Source: Bacteroides fragilis (GTDB lineage: Bacteria; Bacteroidota; Bacteroidia; Bacteroidales; Bacteroidaceae). Taken from it: a stretch of DNA of 64,000 bases. The stretch spans positions 124,001 to 188,000 of the forward strand of contig NZ_SZUU01000007.1 of NCBI RefSeq assembly GCF_019583405.1, written 5' to 3'. The notes below the pieces were generated by a model. It saw nothing but the letters and a program-made list of their open reading frames with translations. It was not told where the DNA came from and did no database searches. Numbering within the stretch: position 1 is the first letter of the stretch; each line of letters starts with the position of its first letter. The position numbers and the translations under genes were made by a program. Shown piece after piece: positions 36,052-45,614 of the stretch.

Positions 36052-36993
36052 ATGAAAGTTGAATTGCTACATAAGTATATATCAGGGAATGCAACCGAAG
36101 AAGAAAAAAAGCGCATAACTGAATGGGCACAAAAGAACTCAGAAAATATGCGTGAGTATATGATACAACGTAAATTATACGATATTGCATTATGGAATAA
36201 AGAATCCATGGCAGGAAAAGAAAAGAAATCGATAAAAAAACTCTCACTATACAGGGTTGGAAAAGAAGTAATCAAAATAGCTGCAATTTTTGCAATTGTA
36301 CTTTTGGGAAAATACTATTGGTCTCCAGAACATCAAACCCAAGGAGATATTCCGTTCCAATCTATCTATGTACCAGCTGGACAGAGAGCCGAACTCATGT
36401 TGTCTGATGGCACCAAAGTTTGGTTGAATTCAAGAAGTTCTTTAATTTTTCCCACAAACTTTAATTCGGATACTCGGAATGTAAAGTTAGATGGAGAGGG
36501 TTACTTTATTGTTACCAAAAATGCCAAACAACCTTTTGTCGTGGAGACCAACAAAGGTAATGTGAAAGTTTTGGGCACAGAATTCAATGTCATAGCCTAT
36601 TCTATAGATAGCATTTGGGAAACCTCATTACTGAAAGGAGCTGTGGAAATTTTAGTACCCAAATCAGTTGATAAAGTAAAATTAGAACCTAACACCATGG
36701 TTAGATTAATCGATAATAAACTAGTGAAAGATCACATTAAAGAAACTGATTATTTTTTATGGCGTGAAGGACTTCTCTGCTTCAATAATATATCTGTCCC
36801 AAATTTGATTGAGAAATTAAAACTTTATTATGGAGTAAATATTATAGTAAATAACACCAAAATTTACAGAAAGCGCTATACTGGTAAGTTTCGAACAAAA
36901 GATGGAGTTGAGCACGTTTTAAAAGTCTTGAAACTTAACAATAATTTCACTTATAAAAAAGACGATGTAACTAATACAATAACTATTTATTAA
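36052..36993 (+). CDS. FecR-family anti-sigma factor
   Basis: A 313-aa inner-membrane regulator. The cytoplasmic N-terminal part (1-70) begins MKVELLHKYISGNATEEEKK, the usual sigma-binding region. One membrane helix lies at about 73-92. The periplasmic FecR domain (about 105-210) has the motif YVPAGQRAELMLSDGTKVWLN and EGYFIV..., followed by a C-terminal STN-interacting domain. It would hold the ECF sigma inactive until SusC signals. Position between sigma and SusC fits exactly. Confidence 0.93.
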   Translation: MKVELLHKYISGNATEEEKKRITEWAQKNSENMREYMIQRKLYDIALWNKESMAGKEKKSIKKLSLYRVGKEVIKIAAIFAIVLLGKYYWSPEHQTQGDIPFQSIYVPAGQRAELMLSDGTKVWLNSRSSLIFPTNFNSDTRNVKLDGEGYFIVTKNAKQPFVVETNKGNVKVLGTEFNVIAYSIDSIWETSLLKGAVEILVPKSVDKVKLEPNTMVRLIDNKLVKDHIKETDYFLWREGLLCFNNISVPNLIEKLKLYYGVNIIVNNTKIYRKRYTGKFRTKDGVEHVLKVLKLNNNFTYKKDDVTNTITIY

Positions 36994-37134
36994 CCCTTTA
37001 AAATAAAATGCCTATGAAATAACACACAAATAAAAAATGGAGCAGTGCTGGCACACCACTCCATAAAGTCAATTACGCATTGACCAACTTTCAATTAATC
37101 TTAAGTTAAAAACTTAAATTAAGTATGCAAATAT

Positions 37135-40100
37135 ATGAAAAATATATTGTACCACGAATCTATAATAGTAGAAATTAAATCTTTATTCCATATTATGAAA
37201 ATCACAGTATTAGCCTTATTTATATTTGTCGGAACTGCTTTTGCTACGGAATCTTATTCTCAAGCAATGAAAGTAACCGTTATGGCTGATAATATACCAA
37301 TGGCTAAAGTAATTAACGAGATCGAAAAACAGACAGATTACCTGTTTGTATATGACATAAATGAAGTGAATTTGAAGCAGAACGTGAAACTAAATGCACA
37401 AAATAAATCGGTAGCTGACGTTTTAAATATAATGTTCAAAGGAACCGATATTCATTATGCTATGAAAGGAACGAATATCATGTTAATGAAGGGCATAAAC
37501 AATGAAATATCACTACAACGAATCCATAAAATAACTGGTATTGTAAAAGATGAAAATGGTGAACCAATTATCGGAGCCAATGTGTCAGTTAAAAACCAAA
37601 AAACAATAGGTGCAATTACAGATATGAACGGACGTTTTACTATTGATGTACCGGTCAATGCCGTATTGCAAGTAACATACATTGGATACATCCCTCAAGA
37701 GATAAACATCGGCAATAAAAAAACTGTGAATATTTCTCTCAAAGAAGATAACAAAACATTGGATGAGGTAGTTGTCGTAGGATACGGAGTACAAAAGAAA
37801 GTAAACGTAATAGGAGCTGTAGAAACTGTGAAAGCAGATCAGATAGCAGACAAACCTGTTACATCAATTGTTTCAGCGCTAACAGGCGAAGCAGCAGGTG
37901 TAACGATTAAGCAAAGTTCTGGGCAACCAGGAGCCAATCAAGGATCCGTCCGTATCCGTGGAATCGGCACATGGGGAGATGCTTCTCCACTCGTTTTAGT
38001 AGATGGTATATCCATGAGTTTGGATGATGTTATCCCCAATGAAGTTGAATCGGTCTCAATACTAAAAGATGCTTCTTCTGCAGCAATATATGGCTCCCGT
38101 GCAGCTAACGGCGTTATTTTAATAACTACCAAAAAAGGTAAAGCAGGTAAGGTTTCATTCTCTTACTCAGGTAATATCGCACTGCAACGTGCTACAAGAG
38201 TTCCTGAGATGGCATCTTCATGGCAATATGCAGAAATGTATAATCAGATGATGGTCAACGAAGGACAAAGTCCTATATTCTCAGAAGAAAAAATAAAACG
38301 CCTGAAAAACGGAACAGGTAATCCGGACTTAGGAGAAGCCAATACGGATTGGTACAAAGAACTTTTACGTATTGCGCCCCAACACAACCATCAAATATCA
38401 ATTCAAGGAGGAGGTGAAAGATTTACTTACATGATTGCTACTGGTTATTCTGATCAAAAAGGAGTAATTCCTTCAACTGCATTCAATCGATACAATTTAC
38501 GAATTAACACTACGTCTCAATTGACATCTTGGTTAAAATTAGACCTCAATATGACATACTTAAATAGTTTACGGAAAGAAGCCGCACGAGGTGGCGCAAC
38601 AGATGCTTATCGACGCGCTGGTCGTGCTTTGCCCTATCTGCCGGTAAAATTCTCAGATGGCACATGGTCGTATAACACATATCCAACCAACCCTGTAAGA
38701 AGAGTAAGTGGAGATTATGGATCAGTTAAAAACTATAATGATGCTGTGAGCGTATTAGTTGCACCCGAAATAAAGATTTTGGATGGACTTATTGTAAAAG
38801 GAAATTTTGCTTATGAGTCAAATACATATCGCGATAAATCTTTTGAAAAGACAGTGGTTTATGATAGTTTTGAACAAGCAGGTCAAGCCGCTACGACGGA
38901 AGAAAACCGCAATAAACAAATAGATAAATGGAGTCAATATCGCAATATAACAGCAAATGCTTTAATTAGTTATGAAAAAACAATAGGAAAACATTCACTC
39001 AGTGCCATGGTAGGGACTTCTTTGGAAACCTTTAAATATGCTTTTACAGAAGCCTCTCGAATGGATTTCCCAAATAATGATTTTTCCGAAATTAATGCAG
39101 GTGATCCGACAACAGCTTCCGCCAATGGAAATTCGACTTATGCTGCTTTGGCATCAGCGTTTGGCCGTATCGGTTACAACTTCAAAGAAAAATATCTAGT
39201 TGAATTCACGGCAAGATATGATGGTTCTTCTAAATTTGCCAAAGGAAATAGATGGGGATTCTTCCCATCAGCATCCTTGGGATGGAGAATCTCGGAAGAA
39301 ACATTTTTTCAACCTCTAACTGCATATGTTTCTAACCTCAAATTTAGAATGTCGTATGGTTTGTTAGGTAATCAAAAAATTTCAAACTACCAGTATTATT
39401 CTTTAATTGGAAATGGTGGTAATTATATGTATGATGATAAAATACAAATGGGATATGCAGAATCCAAAATGGGTAATGAACTAATTACGTGGGAGTCATC
39501 AAAGAATTTCAATATTGGAATAGATTTTGGCTTATTCGACAACAGACTAAGTGGAACATTTGACTGGTATAAAAAACGAACCTCAGATATTTTACTACAA
39601 TTAAAAACGCCAGATCTATTGGGAATAGACGCTCCTATAGAGAATGCCGGTATCATCGAAAACCAAGGATGGGATCTTACACTGAACTGGCAGTCGAGAA
39701 TCGGGAAAGATTTCAAATATAAGATCGGAATGGTACTTTCAGACGTAAAAAATAAAGTTATTGACCTTAAAGGATATAAATCTCCAACAAGTGATTTAAC
39801 TGCACGCATAGAAGGACAGCCTTTAGATGCTATATTTGGTTACAAAACGTTAGGGATCTGTGAAAATCAGGCAGATTATGACAAATATCAGAAACAAATG
39901 AAAACATTCAACCCTAAATGGGGGATCGGAGATATAATAATTGAAGATCTTTATGAAGATGGAAAGATAGATGCAAACGACAAAACGGTAATAGGAAATT
40001 CGATTCCACGCTATACCTTCGGAATCAACTTAGGATTTGACTATAAAAATTGGGATTTTTCATGTTTCTTTCAAGGTGTAGGAAAAGCTGATGGCTACAT

Positions 40101-40470
40101 AACCAACGAAGCCATCCAAGGGTTAAACGGAGGCGGAGTAAACAGTCCAAGAAAGGAGCACTATGAAAAGACATTCAATCCAAGTAACCCACAGCCTGGT
40201 GCTTATTTCCCACGTACTCTGAAATCTACATATAACTTTGATAATATGTCACATTGGATACAAAATGCATCTTATGTTCGCTTGAAGAATCTTCAAATAG
40301 GACATACATTTAATGTAAAAGGATTCAATAAATTCAGGGTTTATTTATCTGGAGAGAATTTATTCACTATCACTAAATTTATGACTTGGGATCCTGAAAC
40401 TCCTGTTGGTTCAAGCACCTCTTATCCTCACATTTCAATTTATTCGGTTGGTGTAAACCTAATTTTCTAA
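37135..40470 (+). CDS. SusC-family TonB-dependent transporter with STN signalling domain
   Basis: An 1111-aa outer-membrane transporter. After a long signal region (core at 21-38, MKITVLALFIFVGTAFA) comes an STN domain (about 45-115, MAKVINEIEKQTDYLFVYDI) that signals to FecR, a carboxypeptidase-regulatory-like domain (about 130-215), DEVVVVGYG, the plug and a barrel ending in VGVNLIF. It imports the locus glycan together with the next gene, SusD. The 20 residues before M21 are usual for this class, so the first ATG is kept. Intact, unlike the SusC at 14887. Confidence 0.95.
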   Translation: MKNILYHESIIVEIKSLFHIMKITVLALFIFVGTAFATESYSQAMKVTVMADNIPMAKVINEIEKQTDYLFVYDINEVNLKQNVKLNAQNKSVADVLNIMFKGTDIHYAMKGTNIMLMKGINNEISLQRIHKITGIVKDENGEPIIGANVSVKNQKTIGAITDMNGRFTIDVPVNAVLQVTYIGYIPQEINIGNKKTVNISLKEDNKTLDEVVVVGYGVQKKVNVIGAVETVKADQIADKPVTSIVSALTGEAAGVTIKQSSGQPGANQGSVRIRGIGTWGDASPLVLVDGISMSLDDVIPNEVESVSILKDASSAAIYGSRAANGVILITTKKGKAGKVSFSYSGNIALQRATRVPEMASSWQYAEMYNQMMVNEGQSPIFSEEKIKRLKNGTGNPDLGEANTDWYKELLRIAPQHNHQISIQGGGERFTYMIATGYSDQKGVIPSTAFNRYNLRINTTSQLTSWLKLDLNMTYLNSLRKEAARGGATDAYRRAGRALPYLPVKFSDGTWSYNTYPTNPVRRVSGDYGSVKNYNDAVSVLVAPEIKILDGLIVKGNFAYESNTYRDKSFEKTVVYDSFEQAGQAATTEENRNKQIDKWSQYRNITANALISYEKTIGKHSLSAMVGTSLETFKYAFTEASRMDFPNNDFSEINAGDPTTASANGNSTYAALASAFGRIGYNFKEKYLVEFTARYDGSSKFAKGNRWGFFPSASLGWRISEETFFQPLTAYVSNLKFRMSYGLLGNQKISNYQYYSLIGNGGNYMYDDKIQMGYAESKMGNELITWESSKNFNIGIDFGLFDNRLSGTFDWYKKRTSDILLQLKTPDLLGIDAPIENAGIIENQGWDLTLNWQSRIGKDFKYKIGMVLSDVKNKVIDLKGYKSPTSDLTARIEGQPLDAIFGYKTLGICENQADYDKYQKQMKTFNPKWGIGDIIIEDLYEDGKIDANDKTVIGNSIPRYTFGINLGFDYKNWDFSCFFQGVGKADGYITNEAIQGLNGGGVNSPRKEHYEKTFNPSNPQPGAYFPRTLKSTYNFDNMSHWIQNASYVRLKNLQIGHTFNVKGFNKFRVYLSGENLFTITKFMTWDPETPVGSSTSYPHISIYSVGVNLIF

Positions 40471-40491
40471 TCAATAAATATTTTATATAAT

Positions 40492-42177
40492 ATGAGAAAA
40501 TATATCTTTTATATACTTTGTTTAACAGGAATGTATTCTTTAAACTCCTGTAACGACTTATTGGATGCCGCTCCTCAGGATCAGATCTCAAATGATAAAT
40601 TCTGGAAGTCAGAGAAAGATGCAGAAAAATTGATTATAGACTTATACAGCGCGACATTACCGAGTGGTATATTTTGGGATGAATGTATGTCGGACAATGC
40701 ATATTTAGCTTATGACTGGTGGGGTGGACAGCAACAAGTAGCCAATGGTTCACAAACTGTATATGGTGAAACGGCAAGTAGTGTTTGGAATGGAGCATAC
40801 TCCACAATCAGAAAATGTTGGTTCTTGCTTGAAGGCATGGAGAAAGTCACCTTCAGTTCTGATGCCGTTAAAAAAAGAATCACAGGAGAAGCCTATTTTA
40901 TGTTAGCCTATCAATATTATCTTTTGACAACCTATTTTGGAGATGTTCCGTTGATAAAAAAGACACTGGACATTCCGACCAGTAAGGAAGTATCAAGAGA
41001 CCCTAAACAAGTTGTAGTAGAATTTACTCTACAAAAGTTAGAAGAAGCCGCAACCCTGTTAGTAAATACTGCTCCAGAATATGGACGAATTACAGCAGAT
41101 GCTTGCCACTTCCTTATGGCACGTATTCAACTTTACAATGAAGATTATAAAGCCTGTTTGAAATCACTTGAGAAATTAGAAGGTAAGTATCAATTACATA
41201 ATGTGGGGGACACTCCTTACGAGGACCTTTTCTCAGGCAAAGCAGAAAGAAATTCAGAAGTGATATTGACTAAGATATGTGAACCTAGACAAGGTGATAT
41301 ATCAATAGGGCATTCAGGCAATGGAGCAATGTTACTGAAAGGAATGACTGGTGGCGACCCCTATTGCGGAATCTTCCCAACAGGCTCATTGGTTGATTCC
41401 TATCCAATGGCAGATGGTAGATTGATTCATGAAATGGGCTCAACTTATGATCCTAAAAACCCCTACGCCAATAGAGATCCGCGATTATATCAATCAATAA
41501 CATATCCCACTAGTCAACTAAAAGTTCTGGATGGAGCTACAAATACAATAAAAGAAGTATTATATGACCCAGAAGATGAAAGTACCATAAGTGTACAACA
41601 ATACGGGGCTCCAGAACCGTCTCGTACAGGCTATGTTTGGAAAAAATATGTGGATTATTCAGCATATGGAATGTTAGAAATCTGGGACTGTACCAACGAT
41701 ATTATTCTTTTTAGATACGCTGATGCAATGTTAATGAAAGCTGAAGCTCTATTTAAGACCCAAGGACTTAGCGCAAAAGATGAAATATGTAACCTCATCG
41801 ATCAATTACGCAACCGTTGTAAAGGTGGAAAAGTGCATCGAGAAAACTACAACACAGAAGATATGTTATTCAGATTAATTAAAAATGAAAGACGTATTGA
41901 ACTTGCTAATGAAGGCACTCGCTATATCGACTTAATTCGATGGAAAGATGCAGAAAAAAATACAGTTGAAACTGGTGTCGGGTTGGTAGGAGAACTATAC
42001 GGAGCCTACATGAGATTGGACGGTGCAGGGAAAACTGATACAACAGTTAAAATAGACGGAGTTCCTAGACGATATATAGAAAAGCGTTCTTTTGACAAAT
42101 CGAAAGGTTATCTATTTCCCATTCCACAAAACGATAGAGACTTAAATTCTAATTTAACCCAAAATCCTGGTTGGTAA
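40492..42177 (+). CDS. SusD-family glycan-binding lipoprotein of the ECF-controlled locus
   Basis: A 561-aa surface lipoprotein with signal peptide MRKYIFYILCLTGMYSLNS and lipidated C20 (SCNDLLDAAP). The C-terminus LNSNLTQNPGW and the TPR-like helices (YFMLAYQYYLLTTYFGDVPLIKKT) identify the family. It works as the lid of the SusC coded 21 nt upstream. A terminator-like hairpin follows (42206), which may reduce transcription of the enzymes beyond it. Confidence 0.94.
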   Translation: MRKYIFYILCLTGMYSLNSCNDLLDAAPQDQISNDKFWKSEKDAEKLIIDLYSATLPSGIFWDECMSDNAYLAYDWWGGQQQVANGSQTVYGETASSVWNGAYSTIRKCWFLLEGMEKVTFSSDAVKKRITGEAYFMLAYQYYLLTTYFGDVPLIKKTLDIPTSKEVSRDPKQVVVEFTLQKLEEAATLLVNTAPEYGRITADACHFLMARIQLYNEDYKACLKSLEKLEGKYQLHNVGDTPYEDLFSGKAERNSEVILTKICEPRQGDISIGHSGNGAMLLKGMTGGDPYCGIFPTGSLVDSYPMADGRLIHEMGSTYDPKNPYANRDPRLYQSITYPTSQLKVLDGATNTIKEVLYDPEDESTISVQQYGAPEPSRTGYVWKKYVDYSAYGMLEIWDCTNDIILFRYADAMLMKAEALFKTQGLSAKDEICNLIDQLRNRCKGGKVHRENYNTEDMLFRLIKNERRIELANEGTRYIDLIRWKDAEKNTVETGVGLVGELYGAYMRLDGAGKTDTTVKIDGVPRRYIEKRSFDKSKGYLFPIPQNDRDLNSNLTQNPGW

Positions 42178-42205
42178 TTCACATTAAAAATCGACATTAA
42201 TAATT

Positions 42206-42248
42206 AGAGTTCCTTTCCCTGTATAGGAAGGAAAGGAACTCTTTTTTT
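42206..42248 (+). terminator. Intra-locus terminator between susD and the glycosidase genes
   Basis: A 13-bp perfect stem AGAGTTCCTTTCC / GGAAAGGAACTCT (42206-42218 with 42230-42242) with an 11-nt loop is followed by seven T. It is a strong intrinsic terminator by appearance, placed inside the operon-like array; partial readthrough would give more SusCD than enzymes. Confidence 0.8.
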
Positions 42249-42332
42249 AAGTTTCCAACATTAAGACTATTAAGACACATATCTTTAGCAATAAAGCCCA
42301 AGTCCAACCTATATTAATAAAATAAATAATAT

Positions 42333-45300
42333 ATGAGCAGTAGAATCTTACTCTTCTTTATTCTATTTTTCAACTTCTTATCCATTAAAGCAGAAGTTGA
42401 TATTTCTTTATCAGGTGAATGGAAATGTCGTCTCGACTCATTATCAATAGGTGAAAAAGAGCATTGGGAAAGAGACGTTTTCTCCACTCCTATTGTTTTA
42501 CCTGGATCCACTGACGAGGCTGGTATCGGCAATTCTTATCCCATTTTCAAATCAATTTTAGGCTGCAATCGTTTTCCTGATTATCCTCAAAATGCCGATT
42601 TTGGGATGATGACCAGAAAACATAAATATATCGGCAAAGTATGGTATCAAAAAGAATTTACTATAAAAGCCAACCAAACAGGGATGTTTACTCTATTTTT
42701 AGAACGTGTAATGTGGAGGAGCAAAGTATGGATTGATGGTAATCCTGTTAAGAATATAGTAGATTATTTATCATCACCACACAAACATTTTCTTGGACAG
42801 TTAGACAAAGGGAAACACACTGTTACCATAATGATAGACAATAGTGAAATTTATCCTATTGGCACGTTAGGACATTCCTATTGCCCACATATGCAAACTC
42901 AATGGAATGGGGTTGTTGGAGAAATAGGACTTCAAAAAACACCCGCCATACATATTGATCAACTGAATGTTTATCCTTCCTATTGCAAGAAAGAAATAAG
43001 AGTTTCATTAAATATTCTAAATTCACAAAAAGAAAAGGGCAATTTTAAGTTAACCTTTACTGTCACAGACAAACAAACAGGACAAAAAGTATACACGAAC
43101 AAACAGATAATAGAACTATTCGATACAATAAACAATTACTCATTTACTATTCCACTCCCACTCCCTAAGCCATGGGATGAATTTACTCCAAATCTGTATA
43201 AAATTGACGTGTTGCTAAACTCAGGCAAAATTACAGACAGGAAAACTTCCACTTTCGGATTTAGAGATTTAGGGATAAAGGATAAGCATTTCACAATCAA
43301 TAATAAAAAAATTATTTACAGAAATAGCCATGAAGGAATGTTCTTTAGCAATACGGGATATCCCAACATGAGTGTTGACTACTGGAAAAATATTTGGTTA
43401 CTATATAAGAAGCATGGATTCAATGCAGTTCGTTTTCATTCATGCTGCCCTCCCAAAGCCGCTTTTATTGCCGCGGATGAGGTAGGTTTATACTTACAAA
43501 TAGAATTCTTCTGGAAAGACGAATGGATGGGATGGAAAGATCTTATTGGAGAGGCCGACAAACGACTAAATCAATTTGTTTTTAGTGAGGTACTTGAAGC
43601 CCTCAAAACATACGGGAATCACCCTTCCATGATGCTAGTGTCATTTGGCAATGAGTTAGGAGGAAATTTCGATTGGATGGGTGAGCGCATAAAAGAAATG
43701 AAGAATATTGATACACGTCATTGGTATGCAGCCGGAATAGCTCATAATATAACTGTATATGATGATTACGTAGAATATGGTGGTAAAAATCAAGCATTAA
43801 ATAACAAAGGTACAGACTGGAACTATTCGGACAGTTACAACAACCGATCTGCGCATAATTATGATGAGAAGTTCAGAAGGAAGAACCTTCCAGAATTTAC
43901 ACACGAAACCGGACAATACATAGTCCATCCTTTATGGAATGAAATAAAAAAATATACAGGAATATTAGCTCCTTTAAATCTGAAATATTACAAATCAATA
44001 GCTCAAAGAAATGGGATTGACACTCTTGATGAAAAACTCCAAAAAGCTTCCGGTCAAATAAACAAGAATTTGTATAAAGCAGAAATAGAAGCAACATTAA
44101 GAACGCCAGAGAGTGCGGGATACAGTTTACTCAGTATGGTTGATTATCCCGGCCAGGGAGAAGCCTTAGTTGGTTGGGTTAACGCTTTTTACGAAAACAA
44201 GAATTTCATAACTCCTGAGGAGTTTTCCATGTTTGGTTCTCATACCGTTCCTTTACTGCGTTATAAGAAACATGTATGGGAAGATGGAGAAATATTTACG
44301 GGAGGGGTAGAAATCAGCAATTTCGGAAAAGAATCTTTACATTCTAAAAAAATATTCTATAATATTAAAAAAGAGGATAAAGTAATCGATTCAGGATATC
44401 TATATTCAAATTGTATAGAACAAGGTGAATTGACAAAAGTAGGTTTTTTCAATCACACACTCCATTCTGGTACATATGGATGTAAGTTAGACATTGAGCT
44501 TGAAATAGAAAACACTTCCTATAACAATAAATGGTCAATATGGGTATTTCCCAAAAGGACTAATGAAGTACGACTTAACAATGTGATTGAAACAACTTCT
44601 TTGAAAACAGCTATTGCCAAACTGAAAGAGGGAAAGAAAGTGTTGCTTTTGGCCAATAATTTAGGTAACAAACAAAACCAAATTTATTCTGCATTCAATC
44701 CAGTTTTTTGGTCTGCAACTTGGTTTACCGGACAAAACACGGATGTCAGTGGTGCTTATATTAGGAACAAACACCCACTGCTGTCACTTTTTCCCACAGA
44801 AGATGTCATGAATTGGCAATGGAAAGATATATGTGAAGATAGTCGTGGTTTTATTTTGAATGATTTTCCCAAAGACTATTATCCTATCGTCCAGCCCGTA
44901 AACGATTTTCACCATGGAAATAAACTTGGTACCATTTTTGAACTTAAAACACGAGAAGGTGGTAAACTTGTAGTTTGCGGATACAATCTGACAAACGCTT
45001 TAGATAAACGTATTGCAGCGCGTCAATTAAGAGAAACGATTCTATCCTATATGAACTCAGAAAATTTTAAACCCACTCAATTTGTTGAATATGATTGGTT
45101 AAATAAGAATCTAAAAAACACTCTCAACAATCATGAAAAAGAAATAAAAGAACTCAAAGCTCTTCTATTTATTACTCCTGACAATACCTCCGGCTATTCT
45201 CAACTGAGCAAATGGACAAAAAAGAAAGACAATGTTATCACTAATGAAGAAGATCTAGATTATCACATAGATTGCCAAGGAGTATGGCAGGACGATATGG

Positions 45301-45584
45301 GAAGTTATTGGGTTGGAAATAAAATAATTTTAGAAATCAAAATTGAGCATCCCAAGTTGATGACATTAAAGCTCTGTTTTTTAGACTCTAATAAACTAAA
45401 TCGCACAGGTGTCATTTCTTGCGAAGATGCACCGGAAGTACAATTGAAAGAACATCACAAAGAAACTTGGATTTCCATTCCTATTACACGCGAGAACTGC
45501 TTGGATGGCAAAATAAAAGTTGCCATAAATTGTCTGAATGGGCCCAATATCATGTTAAATAAAATTGCTCTAACAGCACTATAA
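42333..45584 (+). CDS. Glycoside hydrolase family 2 enzyme, secreted
   Basis: A 1083-aa exported enzyme (signal peptide up to IKA-E near residue 21). It has the GH2 order: jelly-roll sugar-binding domain (about 25-215), immunoglobulin-like domain (about 215-310), TIM barrel (about 310-640) and a long C-terminal region of unclear type (about 650-1083). The likely acid/base is E441 in SFGNELGG and the nucleophile E525 in THETGQ (84 residues apart, as in GH2). It should act as an exo-beta-glycosidase (galactosidase, glucuronidase, mannosidase or similar); specificity cannot be read here. Part of the polysaccharide locus. Confidence 0.87.
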   Translation: MSSRILLFFILFFNFLSIKAEVDISLSGEWKCRLDSLSIGEKEHWERDVFSTPIVLPGSTDEAGIGNSYPIFKSILGCNRFPDYPQNADFGMMTRKHKYIGKVWYQKEFTIKANQTGMFTLFLERVMWRSKVWIDGNPVKNIVDYLSSPHKHFLGQLDKGKHTVTIMIDNSEIYPIGTLGHSYCPHMQTQWNGVVGEIGLQKTPAIHIDQLNVYPSYCKKEIRVSLNILNSQKEKGNFKLTFTVTDKQTGQKVYTNKQIIELFDTINNYSFTIPLPLPKPWDEFTPNLYKIDVLLNSGKITDRKTSTFGFRDLGIKDKHFTINNKKIIYRNSHEGMFFSNTGYPNMSVDYWKNIWLLYKKHGFNAVRFHSCCPPKAAFIAADEVGLYLQIEFFWKDEWMGWKDLIGEADKRLNQFVFSEVLEALKTYGNHPSMMLVSFGNELGGNFDWMGERIKEMKNIDTRHWYAAGIAHNITVYDDYVEYGGKNQALNNKGTDWNYSDSYNNRSAHNYDEKFRRKNLPEFTHETGQYIVHPLWNEIKKYTGILAPLNLKYYKSIAQRNGIDTLDEKLQKASGQINKNLYKAEIEATLRTPESAGYSLLSMVDYPGQGEALVGWVNAFYENKNFITPEEFSMFGSHTVPLLRYKKHVWEDGEIFTGGVEISNFGKESLHSKKIFYNIKKEDKVIDSGYLYSNCIEQGELTKVGFFNHTLHSGTYGCKLDIELEIENTSYNNKWSIWVFPKRTNEVRLNNVIETTSLKTAIAKLKEGKKVLLLANNLGNKQNQIYSAFNPVFWSATWFTGQNTDVSGAYIRNKHPLLSLFPTEDVMNWQWKDICEDSRGFILNDFPKDYYPIVQPVNDFHHGNKLGTIFELKTREGGKLVVCGYNLTNALDKRIAARQLRETILSYMNSENFKPTQFVEYDWLNKNLKNTLNNHEKEIKELKALLFITPDNTSGYSQLSKWTKKKDNVITNEEDLDYHIDCQGVWQDDMGSYWVGNKIILEIKIEHPKLMTLKLCFLDSNKLNRTGVISCEDAPEVQLKEHHKETWISIPITRENCLDGKIKVAINCLNGPNIMLNKIALTAL

Positions 45585-45614
45585 AAGATAAGTTCATACA
45601 TTAAAGACACATAT

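Noticed and set aside
37039..37063. Short hairpin TGGAG...CTCCA before the STN-type susC
   Set aside because: Only 5 to 8 base pairs and no T-run; too weak to call an attenuator.
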